Source of the DNA: Alkalibacter mobilis
GTDB taxonomy: Bacteria > Bacillota > Clostridia > Eubacteriales > Alkalibacteraceae
Assembly: GCF_015594845.1 (NCBI RefSeq)
Contig: NZ_JADNRK010000002.1
Location: 124,001 to 188,000 of the forward strand
DNA: 64,000 nt
Direction: 5' to 3'
Made by a program: the position numbers and the translations under genes. The notes beneath the pieces are model-generated. The model was given only the letters and a program-made list of their open reading frames with translations, ran no database searches and was not told where the DNA came from. This document shows, one piece after another, positions 44,250 to 52,126 of this stretch; the stretch's first letter is position 1; each line of letters opens with the position of its first letter.

Positions 44250-44876
44250 TTACCTCCCTATTATCTCTTCAATTTTACTTTTAAGTCTTTCTGATCTGCA
44301 TTTTTCCGCTGTTATAATTGCAGAAACCTGCTTAGCAGCCACCGTAACCTCATCATTGATTACTATATAACTGTATTTTGTTGCATTTCTTATTTCATCA
44401 CAGGCACATTCCATTCTTTTATTGAGTTGTTCAGGATTTTCTGTGCCTCTTTCAGTGATTCTCTTTTTCAGCTCCTTGATTGAAGGAGGTACAACAAAAA
44501 TATAGATCCCTTCAGGATAGTTTGCTCTAACCTGTGCAGCTCCTTGAATATCAATTTCCAATATCACATCGATTCCTCTATCCATTTTTTCCAAAACTGG
44601 ACTTTTAGGAGTTCCATAATAGTTGTCATATACCTTGGCATATTCCAAAAATTCATTGTTGCCTATCATATCCAAAAAATTCGCCTTGTTTATAAAGTAA
44701 TAGTTTTTCCCTTCAACTTCACCGTTTCTAGGATCTCGCGTGGTGGCCGACACCGATACTTCCAGATTCTTTTCATGCTTTAAAAGTTCCTTGCAAATAG
44801 TCCCCTTGCCGGCGCCTGAAGGACCTGATATTACTATTAATAATCCTTTATCTCTCTCATAAAAGCTGCTACTCAT
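44250..44876 (-). CDS. gmk: Guanylate kinase
   Basis: Phosphorylates GMP to GDP. The 208-residue protein has the P-loop SGPSGAGKGTIC, the GMP-binding TTRDPRNGEVEGKNYYFI, and EIDIQGAAQVRANYPEG. It starts at ATG 44876 behind GGAGATAAAAT. It is flanked by yicC and rpoZ. With codY and the polymerase omega subunit nearby, several genes here relate to guanine nucleotides, but adjacency is conserved widely and not special to this genome. Confidence 0.97.
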   Translation of the reverse strand: MSSSFYERDKGLLIVISGPSGAGKGTICKELLKHEKNLEVSVSATTRDPRNGEVEGKNYYFINKANFLDMIGNNEFLEYAKVYDNYYGTPKSPVLEKMDRGIDVILEIDIQGAAQVRANYPEGIYIFVVPPSIKELKKRITERGTENPEQLNKRMECACDEIRNATKYSYIVINDEVTVAAKQVSAIITAEKCRSERLKSKIEEIIGR

Positions 44877-44888
44877 ATTTTATCTCCA

Positions 44889-45767
44889 TCATTCAATATT
44901 TTGAATCTGTTCTCTCATTTTTTCTATCTCGCTCTTAATGTCTACTACAAAATTTGATATATCCAAGTGATTTGACTTTGAACCGATTGTATTTATTTCT
45001 CGATGCATCTCTTGAATCAGAAAATCTAGTTTTCTGCCAACAGAATCAGACTCGTTCATTATTTTTCCAAAACGCTGGATATGGCTGTTTAATCTGATCA
45101 ATTCTTCAGTAATATTTGCTTTGTCCGATAAATATGCTATTTCTTCAAGCAGTCTTTTTTCATCTATTTCAATTTCCTGCGTGTATTCTTGAATTCGCAT
45201 CCTTAATTTTTCAGTATTATCCTTCAATACAACATCTTCAAGAGATTTGATCTGTTTTAAATCATTTTCTATCAAGCCCAGTCGCTTGACAAAATCGCTT
45301 TCAAGCGCGGCGCCTTCACTCTTTCTGGTCTCAACAACTCCATCTAAAGCTTTTCCTAGTGCAGCCTTTACTTTTCTCCATAGAATTTCCATGTCGGTTT
45401 CAGTTTCTTCCGAATAAATCACATCGGGGAACTTGGAAATCAAAGACAGCGAATATTCTCCTGTAACTTCAGGTATTTGATTTTTTATAGTCTTCAGGCA
45501 ATCCATATAAGCTTTGGCCAAGTCCAAATCGACCTTGATGTTTTTGCTTTCCAAACCGAAATGATTTATCTTGACATTTATTTCGATTCGGCCTCTAACT
45601 AAAAACTTGCCGACTTCCTTGCGAATCATATCTTCTGCAAAGTTAAGCTGTCTGGGCATTCTTATAAAAAAATCCTTGTAACGATGATTGATAGTTTTGA
45701 TTTCGACCGTTATATCTATAAGATCGTCTTTAAATTCGCCTTTTCCATACCCGGTCATGCTGTTCAT
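44889..45767 (-). CDS. yicC: YicC family endoribonuclease
   Basis: A 292-residue YicC family protein; family members have been described as metal-dependent endoribonucleases. It begins MNSMTGYGKGEF and ends with the conserved LDFLIQEMHREINTIGSKS and VVDIKSEIEKMREQIQNIE. ATG 45767 overlaps the dapF stop region (TTTTGATGA) with GGAGGAA upstream. The yicC-gmk-rpoZ order is standard. Confidence 0.94.
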   Translation of the reverse strand: MNSMTGYGKGEFKDDLIDITVEIKTINHRYKDFFIRMPRQLNFAEDMIRKEVGKFLVRGRIEINVKINHFGLESKNIKVDLDLAKAYMDCLKTIKNQIPEVTGEYSLSLISKFPDVIYSEETETDMEILWRKVKAALGKALDGVVETRKSEGAALESDFVKRLGLIENDLKQIKSLEDVVLKDNTEKLRMRIQEYTQEIEIDEKRLLEEIAYLSDKANITEELIRLNSHIQRFGKIMNESDSVGRKLDFLIQEMHREINTIGSKSNHLDISNFVVDIKSEIEKMREQIQNIE

Positions 45768-46618
45768 CAAAATTCCTCCTCGGCAAATGAAATTTTTCCT
45801 TCAAATACGTGGATCGCAGGGCCTGTCATGATCACTGTATCTCCAACTTCTACAGTCAATATCCCTCCGGGTGTTTTTACATTGACTTTTTCATCTATCA
45901 TTTGCTTTTTATTTAGCAGTGCAACGCTGGCACATGAACCTGTTCCGCAAGCCAAGGTAAGACCCGATCCTCTTTCCCAAGTGGTTACCCTGATATTTTT
46001 TCGGTCTAATATTTGAGCAAAATTTACATTTGCACCATGGCTGAACAATTTATTTTTCTCCACAAACGGCCCTATCTTTTCTATTGGATATGAATCCATA
46101 TCATCGACCTGTATTATTCCATGTGGATTTCCCATAGACACTGCTGATAAAAGAATATCCCCAAATTCTGTCTGAAGACTAAAATCGATCAATTGTTTTT
46201 CAGTGGTGACAACTCCTATCTTTTCCGTTTCAAAAATAGCCGGTCCCATATCGACACTAATTTTTGAAGCCTTGCAACCGTCGAGTTCCTCAATAGTTAT
46301 TATTTTTTCACCGGCCGGTGTTTCAACAGTAAAAATTTTATTGTCCAATATTCCATTGTCATATACATGTTTTGCAAAGCACCTTATACCATTACCGCAC
46401 ATGGCTGCCAGGCTACCGTCTGAATTATGATATACCATTTTTATATCGGAACTGTCAGATTTTTCAACCAATAAAAACCCATCTGCACCTATGCCAAAAT
46501 GTCGATCACACATTTTTGCTATCGCATCCTGACTCAAAGATATTCTCTTGTCTAAATTCTCAACAATTATAAAATCATTTCCCGTACCGTGATATTTACT
46601 GAAATTTATTTTAACCAA
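45767..46618 (-). CDS. dapF: Diaminopimelate epimerase
   Basis: Converts LL- to meso-diaminopimelate for lysine and peptidoglycan. About 280 residues with FSKYHGTGNDFIIVE, the first catalytic cysteine in AAMCGNGIRCFAKHV and the second in LACGTGSCAS. The start is odd: the only conventional codon is TTG 46618, which directly abuts GGAGG with no spacer. An in-frame ATA at 46607-46609 is nine bases after GGAGG and would match family length. The feature is drawn to the TTG. It leads the long run that ends at thiN. Confidence 0.95.
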   Translation of the reverse strand: MVKINFSKYHGTGNDFIIVENLDKRISLSQDAIAKMCDRHFGIGADGFLLVEKSDSSDIKMVYHNSDGSLAAMCGNGIRCFAKHVYDNGILDNKIFTVETPAGEKIITIEELDGCKASKISVDMGPAIFETEKIGVVTTEKQLIDFSLQTEFGDILLSAVSMGNPHGIIQVDDMDSYPIEKIGPFVEKNKLFSHGANVNFAQILDRKNIRVTTWERGSGLTLACGTGSCASVALLNKKQMIDEKVNVKTPGGILTVEVGDTVIMTGPAIHVFEGKISFAEEEF

Positions 46619-46637
46619 CCTCCAATTGTATTATTAC

Positions 46638-46694
46638 ATTATAACATATATCAGATTGAATCTTATAGAATTTTTAATCTGTCTTTGTTACAAT
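46638..46694. promoter_or_regulatory. Divergent dapF/rqcH promoters with extended -10 boxes
   Basis: Minus strand: TGTTATAAT (TATAAT at 46638-46643) upstream of dapF. Plus strand: TGTTACAAT (TACAAT at 46689-46694) upstream of rqcH. Both have the TG of an extended -10 and lack a good -35. Confidence 0.55.
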
Positions 46695-46734
46695 ATTAGG
46701 TGTTCCACATTTAAATGGAAAAGGAGTTGTCAAC

Positions 46735-48477
46735 ATGGCTTTAGACGGCATTGCAATGTTTCATATAGCCTCTGAACTTGAAAATAAACTGTCCGGAGGC
46801 AAAATCAATAAAATATATCAACCTGAAACCGATGAATTGATCTTTAATGTCCTTAAAAATAAAAATAAATATAACCTTCTAGTATCTGCCAACAGCAGTT
46901 TTCCAAGGATTCATTTGATTTCAACAACAAAAGACAATCCGGCCTCTCCACCCATGTTTTGCATGCTTTTAAGAAAAAAACTCATGGGAGGTATCATTAC
47001 TAGCGTCAAGCAGCTTGAATTCGACAGGATCATTGAGATTACAGTTTCTTCAAGAGATGAGCTTATGGACTATACCGAGCTTAAATTAGTGGTGGAAATC
47101 ATGGGTAGACACAGTAACGTAATATTGATTGAAAACAATATTATATCAGACAGCATTAAGAGAATCAATAAATTCATAAGTTCCTATAGAGAAGTTTTGC
47201 CCGGTCGAGAATATATACTGCCACCTATGGGAAAAAAGGACTTCCGTAGATTGAGACCGGAAGAACTTTATGATGAAGTGCAAAAATCTCCAAACAAAAG
47301 GATTGGTAAGGTCATAATGGATACTCTTCAGGGCATAAGCAAGCCGGCCATGCTGGAATTATGCACAAGAAATTCATTGGATGAAAATCAACTTGTCACC
47401 GAAATCCCCAAAAATATATTCTCGAACATAATAGACCAACTTCACGATTTTATAAATAATCCATCGTTTTATATTTATTCTGATAAAGATACCGGAGATA
47501 TCCTGGATTTCACCACTTACGATTCAACCTGCTTAAATGATAGAGCCACCAAAAAAGAATACAGTGAAATCAGCAGTCTTTTGGAAGATTATTACAAGTT
47601 GAAAGACAGCAGTCAACGAATCAAACAACGATCCGCATCGATCAACCAATTGATTGGAAACAAATTAGAACGAGATTACAACAAACTGGACAATCTGAAC
47701 CAAGATAGAGTTGAAGCTGAAAACGCTGAGAAATTCAAAGTGTATGGTGATTTGATTTTTGCCAATTTATACAACTTAAGCGACAAGACAACCAGTGTTG
47801 ATCTTTATGACTACTATAGCGACAAGGATATTACCATCCCTTTGGACATTCGACTGACCCCTGCAGAAAATGCAAAAAAATATTATGACAGGTACAACAA
47901 GCAAAAACGGGCACTGACATATATAGACGAACAGATGCAAAAGACTCTGGAAGAAATATATTATCTCGAAAGTGTACTTGACAATTTGGAAAAATGCACG
48001 ACATATGATGAATTAAACGAAATAAAGGAAGAGCTAGCAGAAACCGGATTTCTTAAGTCTGCCAAGTCAAGGCAAAAGAAAAGCAAAACCGTCGAGAGCA
48101 AACCCATGGTATTCAAGTCATCAGAAAACTTCACAATCTACGTGGGCAAAAACAACAAGCAAAATGATCTTTTGACATTAAAAAGTTCTTCAAAAGATGA
48201 TCTTTGGTTTCATGTGAAAGATATCCCAGGCTCGCACGTAATAGTCAAAACCGAAGGTAGAGTGATTGGCGAAAAAACCATCGAAGAAGCAGCTGTACTA
48301 GCTGCATACTACAGTAAAGCCAAGATGTCGGCGAATGTTCCCGTTGATTACACGCAGGTAAAATACGTCAAAAAACCAAAGGGATCCAAAGCGGGAATGG
48401 TCATATATACAGACAATAAAACCATATTCGTTACTCCAGATGAAAAAGTGGTAAAAGCCGTGGAATATGCCGAATAA
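46735..48477 (+). CDS. rqcH: Ribosome quality-control protein RqcH (NFACT family)
   Basis: RqcH binds stalled 50S-peptidyl-tRNA complexes and adds C-terminal alanine tails to mark nascent chains for degradation. The 580-residue protein has the NFACT-N domain (MALDGIAMFHIASELENKLSGG), helix-hairpin-helix and coiled-coil regions, and the C-terminal NFACT-R domain with DDLWFHVKDIPGSHVIVK and VDYTQVKYVKKPKGSKAGMVIY. Older annotation calls it a fibronectin-binding protein. ATG 46735 has AAAAGGAG upstream. RluD and YlmH (an RqcP homologue) are encoded just beyond on the other strand. Confidence 0.95.
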   Translation: MALDGIAMFHIASELENKLSGGKINKIYQPETDELIFNVLKNKNKYNLLVSANSSFPRIHLISTTKDNPASPPMFCMLLRKKLMGGIITSVKQLEFDRIIEITVSSRDELMDYTELKLVVEIMGRHSNVILIENNIISDSIKRINKFISSYREVLPGREYILPPMGKKDFRRLRPEELYDEVQKSPNKRIGKVIMDTLQGISKPAMLELCTRNSLDENQLVTEIPKNIFSNIIDQLHDFINNPSFYIYSDKDTGDILDFTTYDSTCLNDRATKKEYSEISSLLEDYYKLKDSSQRIKQRSASINQLIGNKLERDYNKLDNLNQDRVEAENAEKFKVYGDLIFANLYNLSDKTTSVDLYDYYSDKDITIPLDIRLTPAENAKKYYDRYNKQKRALTYIDEQMQKTLEEIYYLESVLDNLEKCTTYDELNEIKEELAETGFLKSAKSRQKKSKTVESKPMVFKSSENFTIYVGKNNKQNDLLTLKSSSKDDLWFHVKDIPGSHVIVKTEGRVIGEKTIEEAAVLAAYYSKAKMSANVPVDYTQVKYVKKPKGSKAGMVIYTDNKTIFVTPDEKVVKAVEYAE

Positions 48478-48536
48478 TGTTTTGATTCTTTAATCAAGGG
48501 TATCATTATTTCGAATAGCTTAAAGGAGGGATTGGA

Positions 48537-49019
48537 TTGAGTCTTTACGATGTAGCGTTAAAAATGGAAACTGAAAGCCGGGCTTTTTATTTAAAACAGG
48601 CTGAAAACTCTGATAATGAGGGGCTTAAGAAAATATTTCTGAAGCTTGCCGATGACGAAAAGCGTCACTATGAATATATTCGCGGGCTTGGATTTGTAAA
48701 TGAATCCTTTGTGGAAACAGATGTTTTAGATGACGTAAAAAATATTTTTACCGAGTTTCTTGAAAATGATGTGCGGTTTGAGATGGATCTATCAACAATC
48801 GAAGCATACGAATTTGCGAGAAAACTTGAAGTGGAAAGCGTGGAGTATTACAGGAAGATGCAGAATCAGACAAAAGATGAAAAAACCATCAAACTTTTGA
48901 AAATGTTGGAAAAAGAAGAACGAAAGCACATATTGACTCTTGATGATATAATTCTTTATATGAAAAAGCCTGAAACATGGGTCGAAGATGCTGAATTTAA
49001 CATAAGAGAAGTATATTAA
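48537..49019 (+). CDS. Ferritin-like (rubrerythrin-type) diiron protein
   Basis: A 160-residue all-helical protein with two repeats of a carboxylate-bridged diiron pattern: METESRAFYLKQAE with DDEKRHYEYI, and KLEVESVEYYRKM with EKEERKHILTL. This matches the erythrin domain of rubrerythrin without the rubredoxin tail. A peroxide-scavenging or iron-handling role is likely but unproven. TTG 48537 is seven bases after AAAGGAGGG. It follows rqcH by 59 bases with no clear terminator, so the two are probably cotranscribed. Confidence 0.85.
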   Translation: MSLYDVALKMETESRAFYLKQAENSDNEGLKKIFLKLADDEKRHYEYIRGLGFVNESFVETDVLDDVKNIFTEFLENDVRFEMDLSTIEAYEFARKLEVESVEYYRKMQNQTKDEKTIKLLKMLEKEERKHILTLDDIILYMKKPETWVEDAEFNIREVY

Positions 49020-49020
49020 T

Positions 49021-49040
49021 AGGAACCCCTTGGGGTTCCT
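49021..49040. terminator. Shared terminator between the ferritin-like gene and rluD
   Basis: AGGAACCCC (49021-49029) and GGGGTTCCT (49032-49040) are perfect inverse arms with a TT centre, overlapping the end of rluD. The plus strand continues TAATTTTGG. The stem is strong but the T tract is modest; it serves converging genes. Confidence 0.65.
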
Positions 49041-49960
49041 TAATTTTGGTTTTCAAGCTTTCTCAAAATTTTCATAAAATATTCGGGTAATTCCGTTTCA
49101 AAAGACATCAGTTCTTTTGATGCGGGATGAGTAAAGGTCAGTTTGTACGCATGCAGTAATTGTCCCTTGTCAAAAAGATTCTGTTTTTGAAATCCATAAA
49201 CTTTGTCTCCCACAAGTGGATGTCCTATGTAAGCCATATGAACTCTAATCTGATGAGTTCTCCCTGTTTCAAGTGTTGCTTCAATCAATGTATGTTTCCT
49301 AAATCTTTTAATGACTTTGAAATGAGTTATCGCATGTTTTGAATTATATTGTGTCACACCCATCTTTATTCTATTTTTAGGATCTCTTCCGATGGGGGCT
49401 TCAATTTTTCCGTTGTCTTCTCTAATAACGCCCTCTACTAAAGCCATGTAATTTCTGGATATTTTATGTTCTTTTAATTGATCGGCAAGGGATCTGTGAG
49501 CTGTGTCATTTTTTGCAACTAACAAAAGTCCAGACGTATCCTTATCGATCCTGTGAACTATCCCAGGTCTCTTTACACCATTTATTCCCGAAAGGTCTTC
49601 CACTTGATACAGAAGTGCATTTACAAGAGTCCCTTCCCGGTTTCCATGGCCCGGATGGACTACCATTCCTTTGTGTTTGTTTATAAGCATAACATCATTA
49701 TCCTCGTATACTATATCAAGCGGTAAATCTTGAGGTTCAATGTCACTGTCGTCAAGTTCAGGAATGCTAACGGTGATCGTATCGCCGATTTGAACTTTTG
49801 ATCCTGCCTTCACCTTGATTCCATTAAGAAGTATTTTACCTGAGTCGATCAATTTTTTTAAATAGCTACGTGAAATATCCTTGAATCGATCGTTTAGAAA
49901 ATGATCGAGTCTGAATCCTTCATGCTCTTCCGTTATGGTGATTATATATTCCTTTTCCAT
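49040..49960 (-). CDS. rluD: Pseudouridine synthase, RluA/RluD family
   Basis: Modifies uridines in 23S rRNA (helix 69 in RluD proper). The 306-residue protein has an N-terminal S4 domain (FRLDHFLNDRFKDISRSYLKKLIDSGKILLNG) and a catalytic domain with RPGIVHRIDKDTSGLLLVAKN (catalytic Asp) and TGRTHQIRVHMAYIGHPLVGDKVYG. The exact RluA subtype cannot be fixed by eye. lspA, its usual upstream partner in Firmicutes, is absent; ylmH is there instead. Confidence 0.94.
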   Translation of the reverse strand: MEKEYIITITEEHEGFRLDHFLNDRFKDISRSYLKKLIDSGKILLNGIKVKAGSKVQIGDTITVSIPELDDSDIEPQDLPLDIVYEDNDVMLINKHKGMVVHPGHGNREGTLVNALLYQVEDLSGINGVKRPGIVHRIDKDTSGLLLVAKNDTAHRSLADQLKEHKISRNYMALVEGVIREDNGKIEAPIGRDPKNRIKMGVTQYNSKHAITHFKVIKRFRKHTLIEATLETGRTHQIRVHMAYIGHPLVGDKVYGFQKQNLFDKGQLLHAYKLTFTHPASKELMSFETELPEYFMKILRKLENQN

Positions 49961-49966
49961 GGCACC

Positions 49967-50704
49967 TCACAAATATTTTTGTATTTCCACTTTATGATTC
50001 CCCTTGTTGGTAAGACCATTCATGCAGCTTATAAGATATCTGCCATGTCCCCTGATAGAGATCAATGTGTTTTCTGTAACTGCAACTGTTGGTTTTTCAA
50101 TTACTTCGTGGTTTAATTTTACTAATCCTTTTTTGATCAAAGCCGAGGATTCGTTTCGAGATATGGAACAAACTTTTGAAATCACATTGTCCAGTCTTGT
50201 AGATGAAATTACAAAAACTTTTTTAGCCACCCTTTTTTCAGGCAATGAAACTTCTCCCGGACGCAAAATCCTTATTACAGGATATTTGCTTTTAATTTTT
50301 TCCAAATTTGAGTCAATGTATCCGGAAAAATTGGACTTAGCAAATACATAAGCATTCTTCTCATCCACAATTATGTCTCCCAAAACGTTTCTTTTGATTC
50401 CAGTAGATAAAAGAGAGCCTAAAATGTCTCTATGGGTAAGTCCGTTCGCATTTTCGATCAGCAATAGATCGATGGGTGGAACTTTCTCATCATCATTGTT
50501 AATACCAGTGATCAAAATTTTTCGTTCAGCATCTTCATAACCTCCAAAGAATATATGGTCCACTTTCATTTTATCGAGAGTCGTTGATATTTTTCTTTGA
50601 ATGCCTGGATCGAGAAAATCTGAATAAAAAACCCCGTCAAAAATATACGAGGCTTTTTCAATAATGTTTTTAGCTATCAAATCATCGTCATTATATTTTT
50701 TCAT
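49967..50704 (-). CDS. ylmH: S4-domain RNA-binding protein YlmH (RqcP-like)
   Basis: About 245 residues. The N-terminal portion matches YlmH proteins (FLDPGIQRKISTTLDKM...FFGGYEDAERKIL), and the C-terminal S4 domain is seen in TRLDNVISKVCSISRNESSALIKKGLVKLNHEV. Bacillus YlmH can replace RqcP in ribosome quality control and also affects division. ATG 50704 lies just inside the yggT 3' end end region; no strong ribosome binding site is seen, so translational coupling to yggT is likely. rqcH lies nearby on the opposite strand. Confidence 0.92.
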   Translation of the reverse strand: MKKYNDDDLIAKNIIEKASYIFDGVFYSDFLDPGIQRKISTTLDKMKVDHIFFGGYEDAERKILITGINNDDEKVPPIDLLLIENANGLTHRDILGSLLSTGIKRNVLGDIIVDEKNAYVFAKSNFSGYIDSNLEKIKSKYPVIRILRPGEVSLPEKRVAKKVFVISSTRLDNVISKVCSISRNESSALIKKGLVKLNHEVIEKPTVAVTENTLISIRGHGRYLISCMNGLTNKGNHKVEIQKYL

Positions 50705-50708
50705 ATGT

Positions 50709-50978
50709 TTAACCAAAAATCTTCAGAACTATAGCTTTATACAAAGGTGTGATTATGTATTCAATAAACATCACCGCTGCAAAAGGAGAAAAATCCATGG
50801 CACCAATTCGTGCGAATTTCCGAAAAGGTTTTAGCATGGGTTCAGTCACTGAATGAACGAAGTTGGCCAGATTGCCCTTTCCGTCACTGTTTATATAACC
50901 GAGAATCAAGTTCAATATTATCATTACATCAAGAAAGACAAAGAAAATATTGCCTACTCTGATTAGCATTTCACTCAT
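50709..50978 (-). CDS. yggT: YggT family membrane protein
   Basis: An 89-residue membrane protein with two hydrophobic spans (FFVFLDVMIILNLILGYI and FAAVMFIEYIITPLYKAIVL) separated by an amphipathic loop with FVHSVTEPMLKPFRKF, the YggT signature. It is associated with division-site or osmotic functions in several bacteria. It sits in the sepF-yggT-ylmH group of the division gene cluster. ATG 50978 follows AATAGGTGTATTAA. Confidence 0.93.
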   Translation of the reverse strand: MSEMLIRVGNIFFVFLDVMIILNLILGYINSDGKGNLANFVHSVTEPMLKPFRKFARIGAMDFSPFAAVMFIEYIITPLYKAIVLKIFG

Positions 50979-50987
50979 TTAATACAC

Positions 50988-51446
50988 CTATTTTTCATTA
51001 TTCCAGTCCAAAAACTCATGGCTGTGATCTGTGTCAAGATCTTCAGTAATTACATCGACACTGCTTGGTGCAAGGATAAATACGTTTTCACCTATCTTTT
51101 GAATCGTACCATCAAGAGCATAAACAGCTCCGTTTAGAAAATCAAAAATTTTTCTTCCATCTTCGTAGTCCGCATTTTCCAAATTCACTACAACTGTTTT
51201 ATTGCTTTTAAGGTTATCGCAAATAACTGGTGCATCATTAAAAAATTCGGGTTCTACAACAAGTACTTTTGAGTTTTCCTTCCCTGATATCAAAGGTTTA
51301 TCCCTCTTTTGTTTTTTATTGAATATATTGCTTGTAGTTTCAGGTTCTTCGTCATATTGTTCAACTTCATCAAATTCATCATCGATTTCGTCTTCGATCT
51401 CCAAACCTAAAATATTTTTTACTTTACCCCAAGAATCTTTTGCCAC
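50988..51446 (-). CDS. sepF: Cell division protein SepF
   Basis: SepF anchors and bundles FtsZ at the division site. The 152-residue protein has an N-terminal amphipathic helix (VAKDSWGKVKNILGL), a long acidic linker and a C-terminal SepF core: VLVVEPEFFNDAPVICDNLKSNKTVVVNLEN and RKIFDFLNGAVYALDGTIQKIGENVFILAPSSVDV. GTG 51446 follows GAGGAGGAATAACC; the longer frame is not needed. ftsZ is not in this window. Confidence 0.95.
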   Translation of the reverse strand: MAKDSWGKVKNILGLEIEDEIDDEFDEVEQYDEEPETTSNIFNKKQKRDKPLISGKENSKVLVVEPEFFNDAPVICDNLKSNKTVVVNLENADYEDGRKIFDFLNGAVYALDGTIQKIGENVFILAPSSVDVITEDLDTDHSHEFLDWNNEK

Positions 51447-51460
51447 GGTTATTCCTCCTC

Positions 51461-52117
51461 TTATTTGAAAATCCCTGAACCCACTCTGACCATGTTCGAA
51501 CCGCACTTTACAGCCAAATCGTAATCATTTGTCATACCCATGGATAAATATTTCATTTCCAGATTATTGTATTCATCTTCACTACTCTTTATTTTATCAT
51601 ACAAATTCTTTGTTGTAGTAAAAATATCTTCAAGCATCTTTGTATTTTTTGTATTTGGGGCCATTACCATCAAACCCAGTATTCGTATATTATCCAGTTT
51701 GTCGATTTTTCTCAGGTTTGTTTCAAGATCATCCTGGTCAAAACCGTATTTGCTATCCTCTTTAGCAACATTTACCTGAACTAAAATATCTGTTATAATC
51801 CCAGATTTAATAGACAACCTGCTTATTTCTTCGGCCAATGATACGGAATCAACAGAATGAATCAGAAATGTTTTTCCGATAACATATTTTACTTTATTCT
51901 TTTGCAGGTGTCCGATCAAATGCCATCTAATATCCTTAGGCAAAAGATCAAATTTTTCTTTGAATTCCTGCACTCTGTTTTCTCCGAGATCCTTAATACC
52001 ACATTGTAAAACCTTTTGAATTTCATCAATGCTTCGATACTTCGTAACTGCCACCAGAATTGTATTTTTATTCAAATTATTTTTTATGTTCTCAATATTT
52101 TCCCTAATACTGTCCAT
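51461..52117 (-). CDS. yggS: Pyridoxal phosphate homeostasis protein YggS
   Basis: A 218-residue PLP-binding TIM-barrel protein (YlmE in Bacillus). The cofactor Lys26 lies in VAVTKYRS. GENRVQEF, WHLIGHLQKNKVK and LSMGMTNDYDLAVKCGSNMVRVGSGIF complete the family pattern. It controls free PLP and amino-acid balance. It precedes sepF, which is its conserved place in the Gram-positive division cluster. Confidence 0.95.
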   Translation of the reverse strand: MDSIRENIENIKNNLNKNTILVAVTKYRSIDEIQKVLQCGIKDLGENRVQEFKEKFDLLPKDIRWHLIGHLQKNKVKYVIGKTFLIHSVDSVSLAEEISRLSIKSGIITDILVQVNVAKEDSKYGFDQDDLETNLRKIDKLDNIRILGLMVMAPNTKNTKMLEDIFTTTKNLYDKIKSSEDEYNNLEMKYLSMGMTNDYDLAVKCGSNMVRVGSGIFK

Positions 52118-52126
52118 TCTACACCT

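Noticed and set aside
49021-49040. Near-perfect 20-base palindrome as an attachment or recombination site
   Set aside because: It sits at the meeting point of converging genes and has terminator geometry; no integrase or duplicated flank is present.
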